Source: Odontesthes bonariensis (taxonomy: Eukaryota; Chordata; Actinopteri; Atheriniformes; Atherinopsidae). Taken from it: a DNA stretch of 64,000 nt. The DNA is taken from positions 6,071,586-6,135,585 of the forward strand of contig NC_134528.1 in assembly GCF_027942865.1 (NCBI RefSeq). Reading direction: 5' to 3'. Both the position numbers and the translations under genes were made by a program. This document shows, one piece after another, positions 47,751-60,165 of this stretch (position 1 is its first letter; each line of letters begins with the position of its first letter). Below the pieces are notes generated by a model. The model did not search any database, was not told the origin of the DNA, and was given only the letters and a program-made list of their open reading frames with translations.

Positions 47751-50700
47751 AAAACGAGGTTAACAAACTTCTTTTGTGTTCCTTTAAAAGAGTCACCTTC
47801 ATGACACTGAAAACTCTTCAATTATAGCTCAACATTGTTTGCTAAACCACTAATCTTTCTTGAGCTGGCCTTATACTACACAATTTTTCAAGCTCTTTCA
47901 GAGTGGTATAGGGAAAGGGATTCTCACGAGAGTTATGGTGCCCGTGATCTCCGTCGTTTGGAGTAAGGTGGTCATAAAACTCAATCCAGGCTGTTTTAAG
48001 GCAGTCTGTCTCACATCTTGGAGTTATGATGAGTGTCTCGTCTTGTTTTATGCAAATTGTGTCGTTTAGTGGCGTATTCTGTGTTTTCAACCACTACGTG
48101 CAGGGAAAACTGGCTGAGACTGACCATGGCAATGAGGCCAAAAAATGCACGGTCCAATTGGACCGAACAAAAGGAGGAGCCACTAATTGTATTATGGCAA
48201 CAGCACAAATGTCTCTACGTTGTTTCACTGCACTTAAAAATGCAGCTGTGGCGAAAAGCTGCTCCTCAGTTTGTTTCATTTTTATTAAGAATTTCCACCA
48301 GGTGCAGGATGGGAAATAATCTCAGATAAATCTAGTTCTGGTCTTGCAAATAGTGAACGTCCAAGATATCGAGTCTTTGCAAAAGTCTTTCATCTGTGAT
48401 TTAGAACTTGGTGACATCGTGTTTAGATGTGACAGGGCACCAGACATTCGTCTTTTAAAAATCTTTAACATCAGAAGTTGTCCAGTGTATGGGGGGCATC
48501 AGGAGTACGTTCCACACACAGTTGTTTCTGCTTTTATCTGTGCAGACATTGTAAAACACACTATCCCGTTATCTAGTACTGCAAGTTGATTGCAAGCAGG
48601 CAGATTCAAAGTAACACATTAAAATATTGCTGATACATGCTCTTCTTTAGTAGCAAAACCAGGTGACAGTGTAAAGGTTGAGTCTTGTGTTTAGCAGTAT
48701 GAGCTGGTAGAGATCAAAAACTGAACTGAAAGAGACTTACTGTCACCAGGAGGAAATGATGATAATATTTCCCCGGTTTTGTTGAATGTGTAAATAATAT
48801 ACTGTTTGCTGACATGTTTGCCCTTGCTCCTGCTGCTGATGTCTTTCATGACCTGTTATTCCTCACTTTTCCCCATCCTCCATGCATTGCTATCTTTCCT
48901 TTTTAGTTTTTGTCTCTTGACCTAATTTTTCCTGCTGTTTTTAACCACTTTGTTTTTTTATCATTATGGACAACTTTAGATTTTCATTTGAAACAGAAAA
49001 CTGAATTCTTCTTTTCATTTACGATGAAAATGTTTACCTTTTACCTTTTTTGAGCTGTTACCTCAGTTTATTGCCGCGATAGAGGGCAACCGGGAGCATC
49101 GCATGTTCCGACTTCCGTCCAGGAAAAAATTTCATAGAAAATGTTACAAGAAGTTGGATTTTGGTAACTCAGAATGTTTCTCAACTTCAACTTCCACATT
49201 TATTGCTGTTCCTCATATAGGCCGCTTACACAGTAAACACATTTTTCTTTTGTTTGTCTTGATCTGACGAAACATTGGACCTTTAGTTGATTCTTGGTTC
49301 ATCTATTTCTTGAGTTCAGAGACTGGTGACGAGTGTTTATTGCTTGACAGCAAATGAATGAAGCAACATGCAGTCAGCTGTCTTTATTCCACATGATTTG
49401 GAGTTCTGATTTCCCACGTCCAGCGTACAGACCGATTATTTATTGATCGACAACATTTATTTTTTACTGTGGCGCTGCATTTTTTTCTTACAAGATTAGA
49501 GTTTGCTGTCCATTCATGACCAAAAACCCCTTACTCACCATGTATGAATGTGCATGCGGTAATGTTTGAACTCCTGTGTGTGTCTGCTAAAGCGTCAAGT
49601 TGAAATGTTGTGCAGTCCCGCTGGCTGGCTGTGGGGACACACACTGACACCTGAGAGTGTTCGAGGGATTGGTCTGAGTCCACGCTGTTACAGTAAGCCA
49701 TTTGGCATTTGAGCTTCTCTGCTGCTACGCTTGTGCAGCTGTGAATGGAGAGGGGGGGAAAAAAAAGAAATAAAGAAAAACAAAAGTTAAAACAATACAT
49801 CTGTGCCTATGACAACATGCCTCGCAGCTGCCTTTTCCAAACTTTTTTTTATATTTCGGTATGAGCCACACCCGTGTGTTCATGTGATAGGCGTTCCAGG
49901 TGTTACGGGAAAACCATTTCACTGATGACCTGCATGGAAATGAAGTTAGTCACAATGAGTTTTTGGGCACTGTAGAGTGTGTGTGGGGAGTGGGGGATGG
50001 TGGATAGTGATCTTAGTAAAATACTGAGGTTTGACTGTGTTTGTGTGTCTACATGTGTCACACTGAGCTGGTCAGTACATGTCAAGACTGCATGTCTTTA
50101 CAGGCTTGAACACACAAAATCCTAGTTGCACACAGGATTTGAGTGCATTTGCCTTTCTGTATGCTTCCCATATGGTTTTCATTGATCCATGTCCCTGTTA
50201 TACCCCTTCTGCTGCCTCGCGTTCTCGCTGTCTGTGTCTGTGTGCGCCGATGGTGAAGGAATGATGGAATGCTGGAGGGTAAATCTCTTGTTTCCTGGAA
50301 GCCGGTCTGGCTTTATCAGAAGCGGCTGTGACAATACTTGAACTGATGGGCCAACCAAACGTCTTTCCTTTAAGAGGCGATCAGGCAGCAAAGAGCCTTC
50401 CTGGAAGAAATAATCAGCAAACTGGAGACCCTTCCTGGAAAGGCTGCTGTGGATTGCCAGTTGCAGGGCATTTTCCTAACCTCTTAATATTCCTTCCACC
50501 TTTAAGGATTGACATGCTGACATTGGCAGGAGCTCATATATGTAATGAAAAACACAAGAAGCTGTTGATATTATGATTTTAATCAGGCTGCAAGAACATC
50601 ATTAGTCCAGCAGTGTTCCCATTGCTCAACTTGCTTCTCATTCTTTGTGCTGCATTAAGACATGCAGATAAATGTGTGAGAGTTGGTGCCCTAAAGTTTT

Positions 50701-51530
50701 GGTGTGAATGTTTTGATTGTTGGAAAAAAGAAAAAACTCTCGAGAGCCGGGTGTTGTGCTTGGCTGGGACACTGTTGACAACTGCTGAACTGGACACAGC
50801 TAGTCATAATCCGAAAAAATGAATCATAGTGGAAAAACTTTCTGCGAGCATGTGAGATTCACAAGAGGAGCGAAGGATACAGGCAAAATATTCCAGTCCG
50901 ACTCACCAGGCAACTATGAGGAACATAAAATGAGTCACAGTGAGCTGAGCTGGCTTATTTAGACAATGTGTTTGTGTGTAAAACTGGATTATTCTGGTTG
51001 GATTTTGGGAAGAAGGCTCACTCTTTCCTGTTTGTCTTTTGACAAGTCATTCTTGTCAGTAAGTGCCCCGCTCAGTTTTTGTCAAAAACACACACACCAA
51101 CTCTTGAACCAAAATATGAGACAATGGATCCCTTGATTTAATTAATTATGAATTAAATACCTGAAAAACACTTCTTCTCAGTCCTGGGCTGGCTCATTGT
51201 CAGGGATGTTTGTCAAAAAGGTCCAAATATACCAATTATATGTTCACGTCAACGACTCAGTTTCACTTCACATTTCAGACTTTTTTTTTCCCCAAGTTGA
51301 ACGAGATGCTCTGTATTGTTTTGTTTTTTTTCTTCTTAAAGAAAGCCTCGTCTCATTAGTGCTCCCTCGTCTATCACACGCAAACTCTCACTCACACAAA
51401 GACAAGTCATTCGCTCCTTCTCGTACGCACACTAACACCAGGCAAGCCGTAAAAACTCAACTCAATTAAAGTGCCTCTTTCCTGGAAGCCAGCCTCAGAC
51501 AGAGCACAAGGTATGCAGGGAATGGGAACC

Positions 51531-51563
<33 letters not shown>

Positions 51564-52435
51564 GAGTGGGGGTGGGAGGTGGGGGGCAAATAAATGAAGA
51601 AACTAACCTCCTGCTTAATTTTACCAACAGCTATCTCACTTGACCAAACACTTACGCACTCACACTCTGCACTGGCTGCACACTTAAACCACGGAGCGTC
51701 ATAAATCTCCTCCACGTGGACGCTTTCACCTATCTGACCTCACACACTCGCACATATACATCTATCCACATGTTCCCCAGAGGACACCGTCCTCTCTCAG
51801 CCCCTCAGGCAGGATGTATAAAACCCCACTGCATTCCTTTCCAGTTAGGTCCAGCCCAAAGTGAGCTCTCCACACAGTAACTGCTGTGTCAAAGGTTGTG
51901 TGTATATGTGCGATGGAGTTAACCTAACTCTGCGCTTCTGGGAATCCCTTTGTTACTGCATGGCGTGCACATCAGCAATACCCAAACCACCCTTTCCCAT
52001 ATATTCTCTGATGTTTATGGGGTTCACCCACAATGCTCTACTCGATCAAATAAGTGACACTTTCAGTCATTTTACATGATGAATGTGGGCCCGCCTCGTG
52101 TTGTTTCTTTTAGCGCAATCCCGGGCTTTCAAAGCCAGCCGACTAAATAAGCCCTGCTTTGTTTAACAAGGAAATCCCATTTGTCAGTAAATAATCTTGT
52201 TGTAAAGCCAGGAATTGCTGGAATACAGACTGCTTTATGATACATTACAGTAAGTTAGCGCAAATCCATTCAATATTGACTCAGAGGGAGAAAAAGAGAA
52301 GCAGCAGAGGAGGCAGAGAGACAAACAGTGAAGTAACACACAGGGCAAATGCATTGGCTTTTGTAAAAATAGTGCTCTTTAATATAAATTATTGAAATAT
52401 TTTAGAAATATAAATATGTGCAACGTTCCTTTTCA
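47751..52435. other. non-coding interval downstream of socs3
   Basis: No gene is supported. There are microsatellites (TG/GA at 51530-51562) and a TATA-like motif at 51817-51824. Many short chance ORFs exist on both strands without conserved motifs. Confidence 0.45.
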
Positions 52436-54394
52436 TTTATTTTGTAATGCTTTGTCATTTCAGATATTACAGCTTGTATTTTGCCAGACTAGTGGCCAGC
52501 CTTTTGCAAAAGAGTCTTTATAAAAGACAAATGATTCACATACACATGGTCCACCGCTGCAGCACAAGTAAGAAGTCGGTGTTGACGTGAGAGCGTAAGA
52601 CTCAGATCTGACCAAAAAACATGTGTCACCAGGCTGCAATTCAGCGCCCTTGTCTAAAGTAGCCACATGAGCTTACACTAATTTTATGATGGGAAAAGGC
52701 AATTACTCCCATATGGATCACAGGTGAGTACGAGCACGGGACAAACGGGGAGGAAAATCAACACAATCCTGGTCAAATCTGAGTCTTGCAATTTGTTTTT
52801 ACAAAAGGCATTTTTCTTTAAAGAATCACTTCAGGGAAGTCTGGAGTTCCCTTGACTTTCAGACAGACAAACCCAACTGTTCGCTCCTGCTTCAGAGGTG
52901 ACGATGGAAGGTAGATGGGGGGCAAAAAACAAACAAACAAACAAAAGCCATTAGACAAATAACAAAAGTCCAAATGACAGCTTATTTCCACCTTCTTGAG
53001 TTGTGTGAGAAAACCAGGAGAGAAAGAATACAGGCACTCAAACATACATGGGCATTTTAACAAAAAAATAAACGAGTTGGCAATGCAATCTAAGAAAACC
53101 TAAAAAAACAGAATTAAGACTCGGCAAACGCTCTCTTTATCTTGTTGGCTGCTATATTTACAGGAGCAGCGTCCCGTTAAACTCTATCATCAATTACATC
53201 AATGTTTTTGTAAAGCTGTATACCAGTATGTCTCCTCCCCTTCTCCCCTTCCCATCACCGCAGTTCTCCATCCTCTTCAATTTCCCTTTCCTAATCCCAT
53301 TTCCCGCTCCTCTTTCTCCCTTAGCTCAAACCGTTTTCCCACCCTCAGCAACCTCTTCCCCACCTCCAACTCATCGTCTTCAATCCCCAGTGAGCCTTAC
53401 AGCTTCACAGACATTTTTTCTACCCAATCGGGGCAAGAATAAGTCCTGCCGCCGCTTAGTTTGGTCCCACGCCTGAGCTTTTGTGTCAGTAACAAGCTTT
53501 TGTCTCGGCGACAGCAGTCTGTTTTCTGTCACTCTCAAAGCCAACATAGATCAAAAATAGGGCAGGGTAACAGAAGACAAAACGAGACACAAACAGAAGG
53601 AGAAAATGCTTTGTAATGTTTTTTTGTCCCACGCTAACAAAACCTTCGTGTGGGCCTGTACCTGCATGTGTGTGTGTGTGTGTGTGGAGCTAGCGTGCAT
53701 GACCACCCCACTCCCCTCGATGTGGCAACATTTGCGGGAAACAGCAATGGAAATATGTGCACAACCACAACACACGAACACACTCAGACAAACAAATACT
53801 GAGCGCTGGGCCCCTCATTTGGACTTTGCCTTTTCTCTGTAACTCCTCCTTCATTCACTCCCTCTCAGCCTTTCAGCTCTTTGCCATCTGTCATTCTGTC
53901 CAGCGATCCAAAGTGTTGCAAATGACATGCTGACAGAGGAGGTTTCTTCTTAAGCACATTACACCCACCGAGATCACTGGCGGTGCATCGATCACTCACG
54001 GTCATCGTTTACGTCGACCAATCGGGTTAGTCTTCTACGAGGCATTGCTCTGCGTCTGAGTCAGTCATAGGAAACGTTGGCCTTTGACCTCTGGCTTCGT
54101 CTGCCACTCGTGCTAGTGGTCAGTTTTTCCAAGGCAGGATGGACGAGGTTATCGTTGGTTACCCCCAAAATCACGCTCCTCATCCAAAACTAAGTAGAAA
54201 GTGTCCATCAGTGATTAAAGAGATCTACAATCAGCTGATTCAGGCCACTATGGAAAACTGACCTTATATTAGTTTCTGAGGCTCAGCCTGGTCAGTCTCT
54301 GGTGGCACAACTGTTCTCGCATGCGCTGAGAACTGATCTGTGCGGTCGTCCAGGCACCTGGTCTATGTAGCAGAAGCTCTGCAGTTCCTGTCAG
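52436..54394 (-). other. socs3b: probable socs3 3'UTR
   Basis: The first strong minus-strand AATAAA (TTTATT on plus, 52436-52441) lies about 1.95 kb after the socs3 stop. Several AUUUA-like, AU-rich segments lie around 52370-52420, which would fit an unstable cytokine-response mRNA. The true end is uncertain. Confidence 0.4.
53663..53686. repeat. (TG)n microsatellite
   Basis: Tandem TG units, within the proposed socs3 3'UTR. Confidence 0.85.
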
Positions 54395-55174
54395 TCATAT
54401 AGGAGCATCGTACTTCTCCAGGAAATCTCGAAGTGTGTGCGGAAGCTGCTCGGTTTGCTGTGATGCCCCGAGACCTCTGTTGTTCAGCGTCCGCCTGCAC
54501 ATGTGCTGCAGGGACGAGAGAGACGTTAGGAGGGGTCGCTGCAACTCCAGGGGGATTTTCTCTCCACCGGTGTGGATCAAATAAACATTGCGGCCCTTCA
54601 TTTTTGCCTCTCCTGAATTCCCTCCAGCTCCAGCATCCGGCCCTTTCCCCATGTAGTGCGCTATGAGTTTAAGCACACAGTCAAACTGAGGAAGCTCTTG
54701 GGTGTTTTGAGCATCTGGCTGCAGGAAGAAGCCACGTTCCTCGCTGTGGATGCGCAGGTTCTTTGTTCCCCGAGCTGTCTGCACAGACAGGGTGAAGAAG
54801 TAGTGGTGGTCTGAGGAGTCACGGATCAGGAAAGTGCCAGGGGGCTCAGAGCGCAGCAGGGTGCTGGCCTCCCGGCCCCCAACAGCCCCCCAGTAAAAGC
54901 CACTCTCCTGGAGCTTACGCAGAGCACGCATCACCTGAAACGGGTAGAGACAGCATGTCATCACACGTCATTAGTCAGGGTGAACATTGGGACTCCAAAA
55001 ACCCCCAAAGCAACTCGTGTAAATAAAAAGTCGGGTGTGACTGACCTGCTGGTAGTGTTCATGCGAGCTGAAGGGCTTGTAGTGATGCGGGGTAAAGTTT
55101 GACCTCTGAACCCGGCCCTCTGGAGGGGGAGCACCGCTCATTGCAAGGGGGTTCCGTCCACTGAAGGTTACCAT
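54395..55174 (-). CDS. socs3b: socs3 (probably socs3b), suppressor of cytokine signalling 3
   Basis: 222 residues in two coding exons, 55174-55046 (43 codons) and 54934-54395, joined in phase 0 across a 111 bp GT-AG intron. The N-terminus starts MVT as in other SOCS3 proteins and keeps Met12. The kinase-inhibitory/extended SH2 region reads YKPFSSHEHYQQVMRALRKL. The SH2 domain covers about 55-150 with ESGFYWG, GTFLIRDSSD (phosphotyrosine-binding Arg) and KNLRIHSEERGFF. The PEST-like insert is short and Gly-rich. The SOCS box spans the last 40 residues (SLQHMCRRTL...LRDFLEKYDAPI). SOCS3 is induced by STAT3, inhibits JAK1/2 and TYK2 bound to gp130-type receptors, and recruits Elongin B/C-Cullin5. 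Next to pgs1 as in human 17q25. The a/b paralogue label is my best guess. Confidence 0.93.
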
Positions 55175-55182
55175 GGCGCCAT
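55168..55182 (-). promoter_or_regulatory. minimal upstream ORF overlapping the socs3 start
   Basis: ATG GCG CCA TGG TAA (MAPW, stop) begins 8 nt before the socs3 ATG and ends just after it, in another frame. It would reduce initiation at the first socs3 ATG and could favour Met12. The effect is inferred. Confidence 0.6.
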
Positions 55183-56400
55183 GGCCCCCTGCCTCCGCCC
55201 GCTGGTCGAGAGGCAGGGGGCCTAGAACAGGAGCTTGGAGGCAGACAAGTGGAGAGGCATTTGGGGCAGAGGGAGAAGAGATGGAGGGGGAAAGGGATGA
55301 GGGTGTTGGGGTCACACACCGGGTCCAGGGCCCCGGGGCAGAGGAGTCTGATGCATCCAGAGAGGGGCTGGGAGAGAGCACCAAAACACAGCTGGAGGGA
55401 GACGGGAGTGGGAGAGCACAGATTAGCCCCTATCCATCTATATATAGACTGATGACATACAAACATAGAGGCAATAGAGTCTCACTGGAAACTTACACTC
55501 CTTCATTAGAAGTGACATAAACAAATGACCACTTTGGCACGCTGGAGCTCTCAGTTTACTCCCATAAAATGCAGTTATGGCGACCGTGACAAATGCATGA
55601 GGCAGGACCGGGCAGTGAGCATACAGGTTATATTTAGTTTTAATGAATCCTCTGCTGCAGCTGCACCGTGCAGCCAGACGGCAACTGGATCCTGATTGCT
55701 TTCAATTGTCTTCGATCGGCGCACCGCAACAAGGGATTTCCGAATCGGGGTCACTGTGAAAGAGTCAGTCGCACTTTTTCCTCCCCCTCCACCACATTCA
55801 CTCATTACACTAAATAACTCTTTATTCCTGCACCGGCGGACCTTTCTCCGGTTTCATTGGAACTGAATTGTGTCCCGTCTGCAGTGATCCCCTGCAGGCT
55901 ACGGGGAATTAGACTCTGCTTCACGGGACAGTGCAGGACGGAGGAGGGGGAGAAAGCAGGAGGCGCCATAACGGCTCAGAACCACCACCGAGGTCGGTCC
56001 ACTACCCAAAATACTGCCGAAACAACCCAAAAACGTATAGTCTACATCCTGCCGGACTCACGCTCCAAACTGCCGCATGACACCTTCGGTACTAAAACTC
56101 GCTGCATCCTTATCTCCGGTGTCATTCAAGCAGACGAGCCGCTCTCCGCGTCTTTTCCCAACTTACCTTACTGATATGTTCAGCCCCGCACCGCAGCCGC
56201 TCGTCGCCGAAGGAGAAGATATGCAAACTACCCGAAAGTAGTGCTAGCTGAATTATTAACTCAGGCATTAAAATCCAAAAGAAAAAGTATCCAGAAAGTG
56301 TGTGGGTTCCTTCTCAGAGCGGAGGAATGTGGCAGCGGTGATATCAGCCGGAGAGATCCCGTGTGTGTGTGGAGGAAGGTTACAGGAGGTTGTTTCCAGT
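55175..56400 (-). promoter_or_regulatory. socs3 leader and promoter region
   Basis: Pyrimidine-rich leader sequence precedes the ATG up to about 55390. A further GC- and CpG-rich segment around 55850-56560 is the likely promoter. I could not fix the first exon or identify a perfect STAT site by eye. Confidence 0.4.
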
Positions 56401-56679
56401 GAGTAAAGCCGATGTTCGTAAGGCTCCGCCTCCTCCGCTCGGAGGTTCTTCCAGTAAACACACGCACGCTCGCGCGCTCGCGCTCGCACGCACGCACGCA
56501 AAGAACAGGCGCTCGCGCTCGTGCTTTGGCAGATGGCCAGTAAATAATCAGCGTGACCTTTGCCGGGCTCTTTCCTGGTACTGGTGGGTTCCCTTTCTCG
56601 ACAAGGTGAAAAGGTTAAAAGCTCCATACAGGCAATAATAAAAAGAGAGAGAGAAAAAAAAAATAGAATAATCACATTC

Positions 56680-58980
56680 TGTTAATGTCACAGATTCACG
56701 GAGCAGGATTTAAAGACACATCAGTGGTACGCATATTTGATCTAGAGCAGTGATTAACAAGTATAGGCTACTGCATGAAGAGTAATTTAATCATGAGTTT
56801 AAACAGCACACTGTTGCACACTGAATATAGGGAGTAAAAACGAATTATTAAGCAATTAAAGGCATGGTCAAATAATCGTTCATATCTATGATTTATGTAA
56901 CATCTCTGAGGCGTGCTTTGTTTATCTCTGTAATCTGTTTCCGTCAGTCTTTGCCCATCACCGATGCTGCAATGTGCATTTTTCTGCTGTTCACTAAAAC
57001 AGAGCCTCACCTTAAAGCAGAACGCATGTCCTTACAAACTGTCAGCATCAAAGATAGTCATTCATTTTAGCCGCTTCTCTCCACAAAATGCCAGGTGATC
57101 ACATTAACACCTGACCTACTAGCCCACAAGGAATCAAATGTGCGAAGATAAGGTCCCCCGGGCTGCCGTTCCATGTCAGGAAGCCTCTGACTTACAGTAA
57201 ATGCTCTTGAGCAACAAGCAGCAATGTTACTATTGTGTAGAGCCTGACCTGAAAATACTCTTTTACAAGGAAAGACCAACATTGTAATCTTATCGTACAT
57301 TTATTTAGCAAGACAGATGCTGGTGTTACATGATTTTATGTTGTTTTTATGTAAAGTGTCTTTAAGTATTTAGAAAAGTGCTTTTAAATAAAATGTATTA
57401 TTATTATTATTTATTATATGATCATCTATTATGTAGCTTAATTATTACTCCAGTTATGTTGGCAGAATTTTAATGTTTTATCTGCTCAGTTGAGTTGTTC
57501 TTATGCTTGGTTGATTTTTGTCTCAATGTTGTTGTCAGTGTACTGTTGGGTAGCTTCGTGTTTGATATAACTGCCATGAACAGCTTTTTAAAGTTATCAT
57601 TTTAATTGGATACGCTTTAAATGAGCCCGATATGACTTGTGTTATGAATCATTTATTGTTCTGTAATGCAGGTTTACAGGGAACAATGCATATAAAGTAT
57701 TATCTGTAAAAAAAACTGTCCTAATTTACATATACGCACTGAGCAGAAGACTGAGCACTGACCGAGCCAAGTTCAATCTTCTTGCTTAAATTTGCATGGA
57801 TACGATAGGGGATTTTTTCTTTTATCATTCCAGAAACAAAAATAAATAAATACAGTTCGCAGCTGGGAAAAAAACAGTAAAATATTATACAAGTCAGGAT
57901 ACGATATTATATGAAAGCCATCTTTCAAAGCCTTTGCGTTGTAAACAGAAATAAAGGTGGGAAGGCTTTGGTTTCACATGATTCTAACTATGCAAGAGGA
58001 AATATTTGGTTGAGACTATGAAATGACGAATTTTCAGAAAACTGTCTTTAAAGAAATTGATTATGAGAATTATAAATTTCCCTACTTGTTTACTTACATT
58101 AAGTCTGTTTTCTGAATTGCTGTTTAAATATGACAAATAGGCCAAAATGAACAGTACTGTGTGTATCCCAATCTTTTCTTTTTCAGTATAGAATACATAT
58201 ACATTTTTCTTTCAGGACTTCTTCTGGTTTGAGAAGTTAGCTGTGGTTATTGTGATGTAGCAGAGCTGCAGAGTTAAAAGTATTTCACACTGAAATGATG
58301 GCTGGTAGAAACTAGTCAAGTAAAGAAAATGTTACTTCCCCGTCTGATTAGCAGTGCAAAAAGTAGTTCAGTTCATGTATTTGCATCAATAAAACCAGAA
58401 TAAAATCAACCCACTGATTAATGTTCATATCAAGCTGCAAAACTACGGTTACCATCCTGCCAGCGGTGTCATTACTTTTCTATAATAAGTAACTAGCATC
58501 TGTCCAAGGTCCCAACAGGCTGGCGACAAACTCATCTGCTGGCTGAAGCAGTCTCCTGTGCAAAATACAAACACAGACAAGTTTCACTAACAGCTGAGAA
58601 CACAACTTGACAGGTCCCGTGGGGAGCCGACATAAGCACATGTTTCCAGGAAGGCATGAGGAGGCTAACTTGCAAGGCTTATCTGTGTCCACATTCCCTT
58701 TAAAAAATACACAAAGACTACCAAGACTGGAACAAAACCTTCAGATACACACAGCATGACTGAATTTGAATACATATACACTTCTAATCTGCTTTTACTT
58801 TGTGCAGTAATGTCAACGTGTACAACTTGAGTTTTCTAAATGAATTTTAAAGCTCATTACATATCATTTTATAGTCATGTGAGTGATGTGCTATCATTTT
58901 TACCCAGTAACATTTCAAAGGAAAAAAGTCTTGGGTCCCTCATTTCTTTGTAGATTTTTAGGGAAAACAGGAAATTTGAG
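56680..58980. other. socs3/pgs1 intergenic, left part
   Basis: AT-rich and without a supported gene. A repeat tail at 57330-57410 (gtaaagtgtctttaagtatt ... aaaagtgc...aaataaaatg with TTA repeats) is of the common fish LINE/SINE 3' end type. Confidence 0.5.
57330..57410 (+). repeat. short dispersed repeat tail
   Basis: 'gtaaagtg.ctttaagtatttagaaaagtgc' followed by ATT trinucleotides resembles the abundant fish 'taaagcgctttgagtact.gaaaagcgctatataaa' repeat tail. Confidence 0.5.
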
Positions 58981-58984
58981 CAAC

Positions 58985-59712
58985 AGTTTATTGAAATGTG
59001 CAAACATAAGAGGAAAAACAGTATAAAATGGAAAGTCAATATTTGGTCTGAGCACCTTTACTCTTCAACACAGCCTGAACCCTGTTAAACAAGTTTTCTG
59101 TCATTTCTTTAAGTAATCTTTGGGAATAGTTCTCCAGGCTTCTTGAAGGACGTACCAAAGCTCTTCCTTGTAAGGTCATTTCTATTTCTTAAGGACATCT
59201 GTAAGATACTTTTTTTTTTTGAGGCCCGACATTTCTTCTTTTGTATTTGAAGGACACACTGTACACCACTTCAAGATATGGTGGGATTTAATCTGAAAGT
59301 TATTTTGGAATCAAACTGTTTTATCGCTGGCATTTTTTTTTGTGGCAATGGGAACAAATTTGTGTGCCTTTGTCACAGGTGGCTAATAACAAAGTGCCTA
59401 AAGATACTATTTAGAATTGGCTCTTTGCTATGTTGTCTTCTATGTGCAGACACAACACTGGTTGACATTGAGTTTTTTGCTTTAGTGATTTTATATTTCC
59501 CTGAAAATGGTAAGATACCAGTCTTGACTGATAACGGGTGAACAAGCTGCCGATATCCACCGAAAAACTGTGAGATGCACTCAGAAAGCCAGGACAATTA
59601 TTGCCCGAGGCCACTTTAAACATGACGAACGTCTGGCTGTTTGTAAGAATAAATGCCTATAAAGAAATGAGGGGAGTTTTCAGACCTTTGCACAGCACCG
59701 CGTGTCTATTTC
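58985..59712 (+). mobile_element. Tc1-like transposon remnant, copy 2
   Basis: It shares with copy 1 (40690) the phrases tatttggtctgagcacctt, gggaatagttctccaggctt and gcagacacaacactggtt, and ends in cagacctttgcacagcac. A short stretch near 59510-59620 (HQLPISTEKL...ALRKPGQLLPEAT style) recalls the Tc1 transposase region. The gene is deleted and broken. Confidence 0.75.
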
Positions 59713-60049
59713 TGCACATTTAGCAAGAAGAAATACTAAAATTTCGGTCAACTGAATCTCTCTCTCTCTATTTTTTTTTTTTTTTTTAAGTCTGAGTAAC
59801 ATTTAAACTGAATTTGACCACTTTTAAGTGTAGTTAGGGTAACTGATGCTACAAACTAAATTGCAGGCGGACCACTTGATCTTAATAAGTTTTATATCTC
59901 AACCTGGAGACAGACAATCGGTAACGCTAAGTTCATCTAAATGAGTTATTTAGTCCACGCCGTCTAATTCAGACTATTAAGGTATTATATTGTTATCTGT
60001 TAACGAAGAGGTGTCGATAAAGGTTTTCAAAGACGTTGGCGCTGCAGCA

Positions 60050-60165
60050 ATGGCGGCTCCCATGTCCTGGAGGAGGCTGGTGCATTCCGTGTACTCACCG
60101 GCCATCGCCGGGGTTTTTACCCGAATATCGGACCGGTTGTTCCGCGCAAGGGACAGAAGAAGAGG
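60050..60165 (+). CDS. pgs1: pgs1, phosphatidylglycerophosphate synthase 1 (exon 1)
   Basis: The first coding exon only: ATG at 60050, 38 codons and two bases, donor AG|GTAAGT at 60166. The peptide starts MAAPMSWRRLVHSVYSPAIA and continues GVFTRISDRLFRARDRRR, matching the PGS1 N-terminus (FWRRLL...LGRLSDRLGRNRDRQRR in human). PGS1 is the mitochondrial CDP-diacylglycerol-glycerol-3-phosphate transferase that commits to cardiolipin synthesis. The Arg-rich N-terminus fits a targeting sequence. Its position next to socs3, head-to-head, is as in human 17q25.3. The remaining exons lie beyond the window. Confidence 0.87.

Noticed and set aside
55059-55466. Open frame of 135 codons on minus overlapping the socs3 leader
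   Set aside because: It is a shadow frame of the GC-rich leader and first exon. The socs3 frame at 55174-55046 has clear family similarity.
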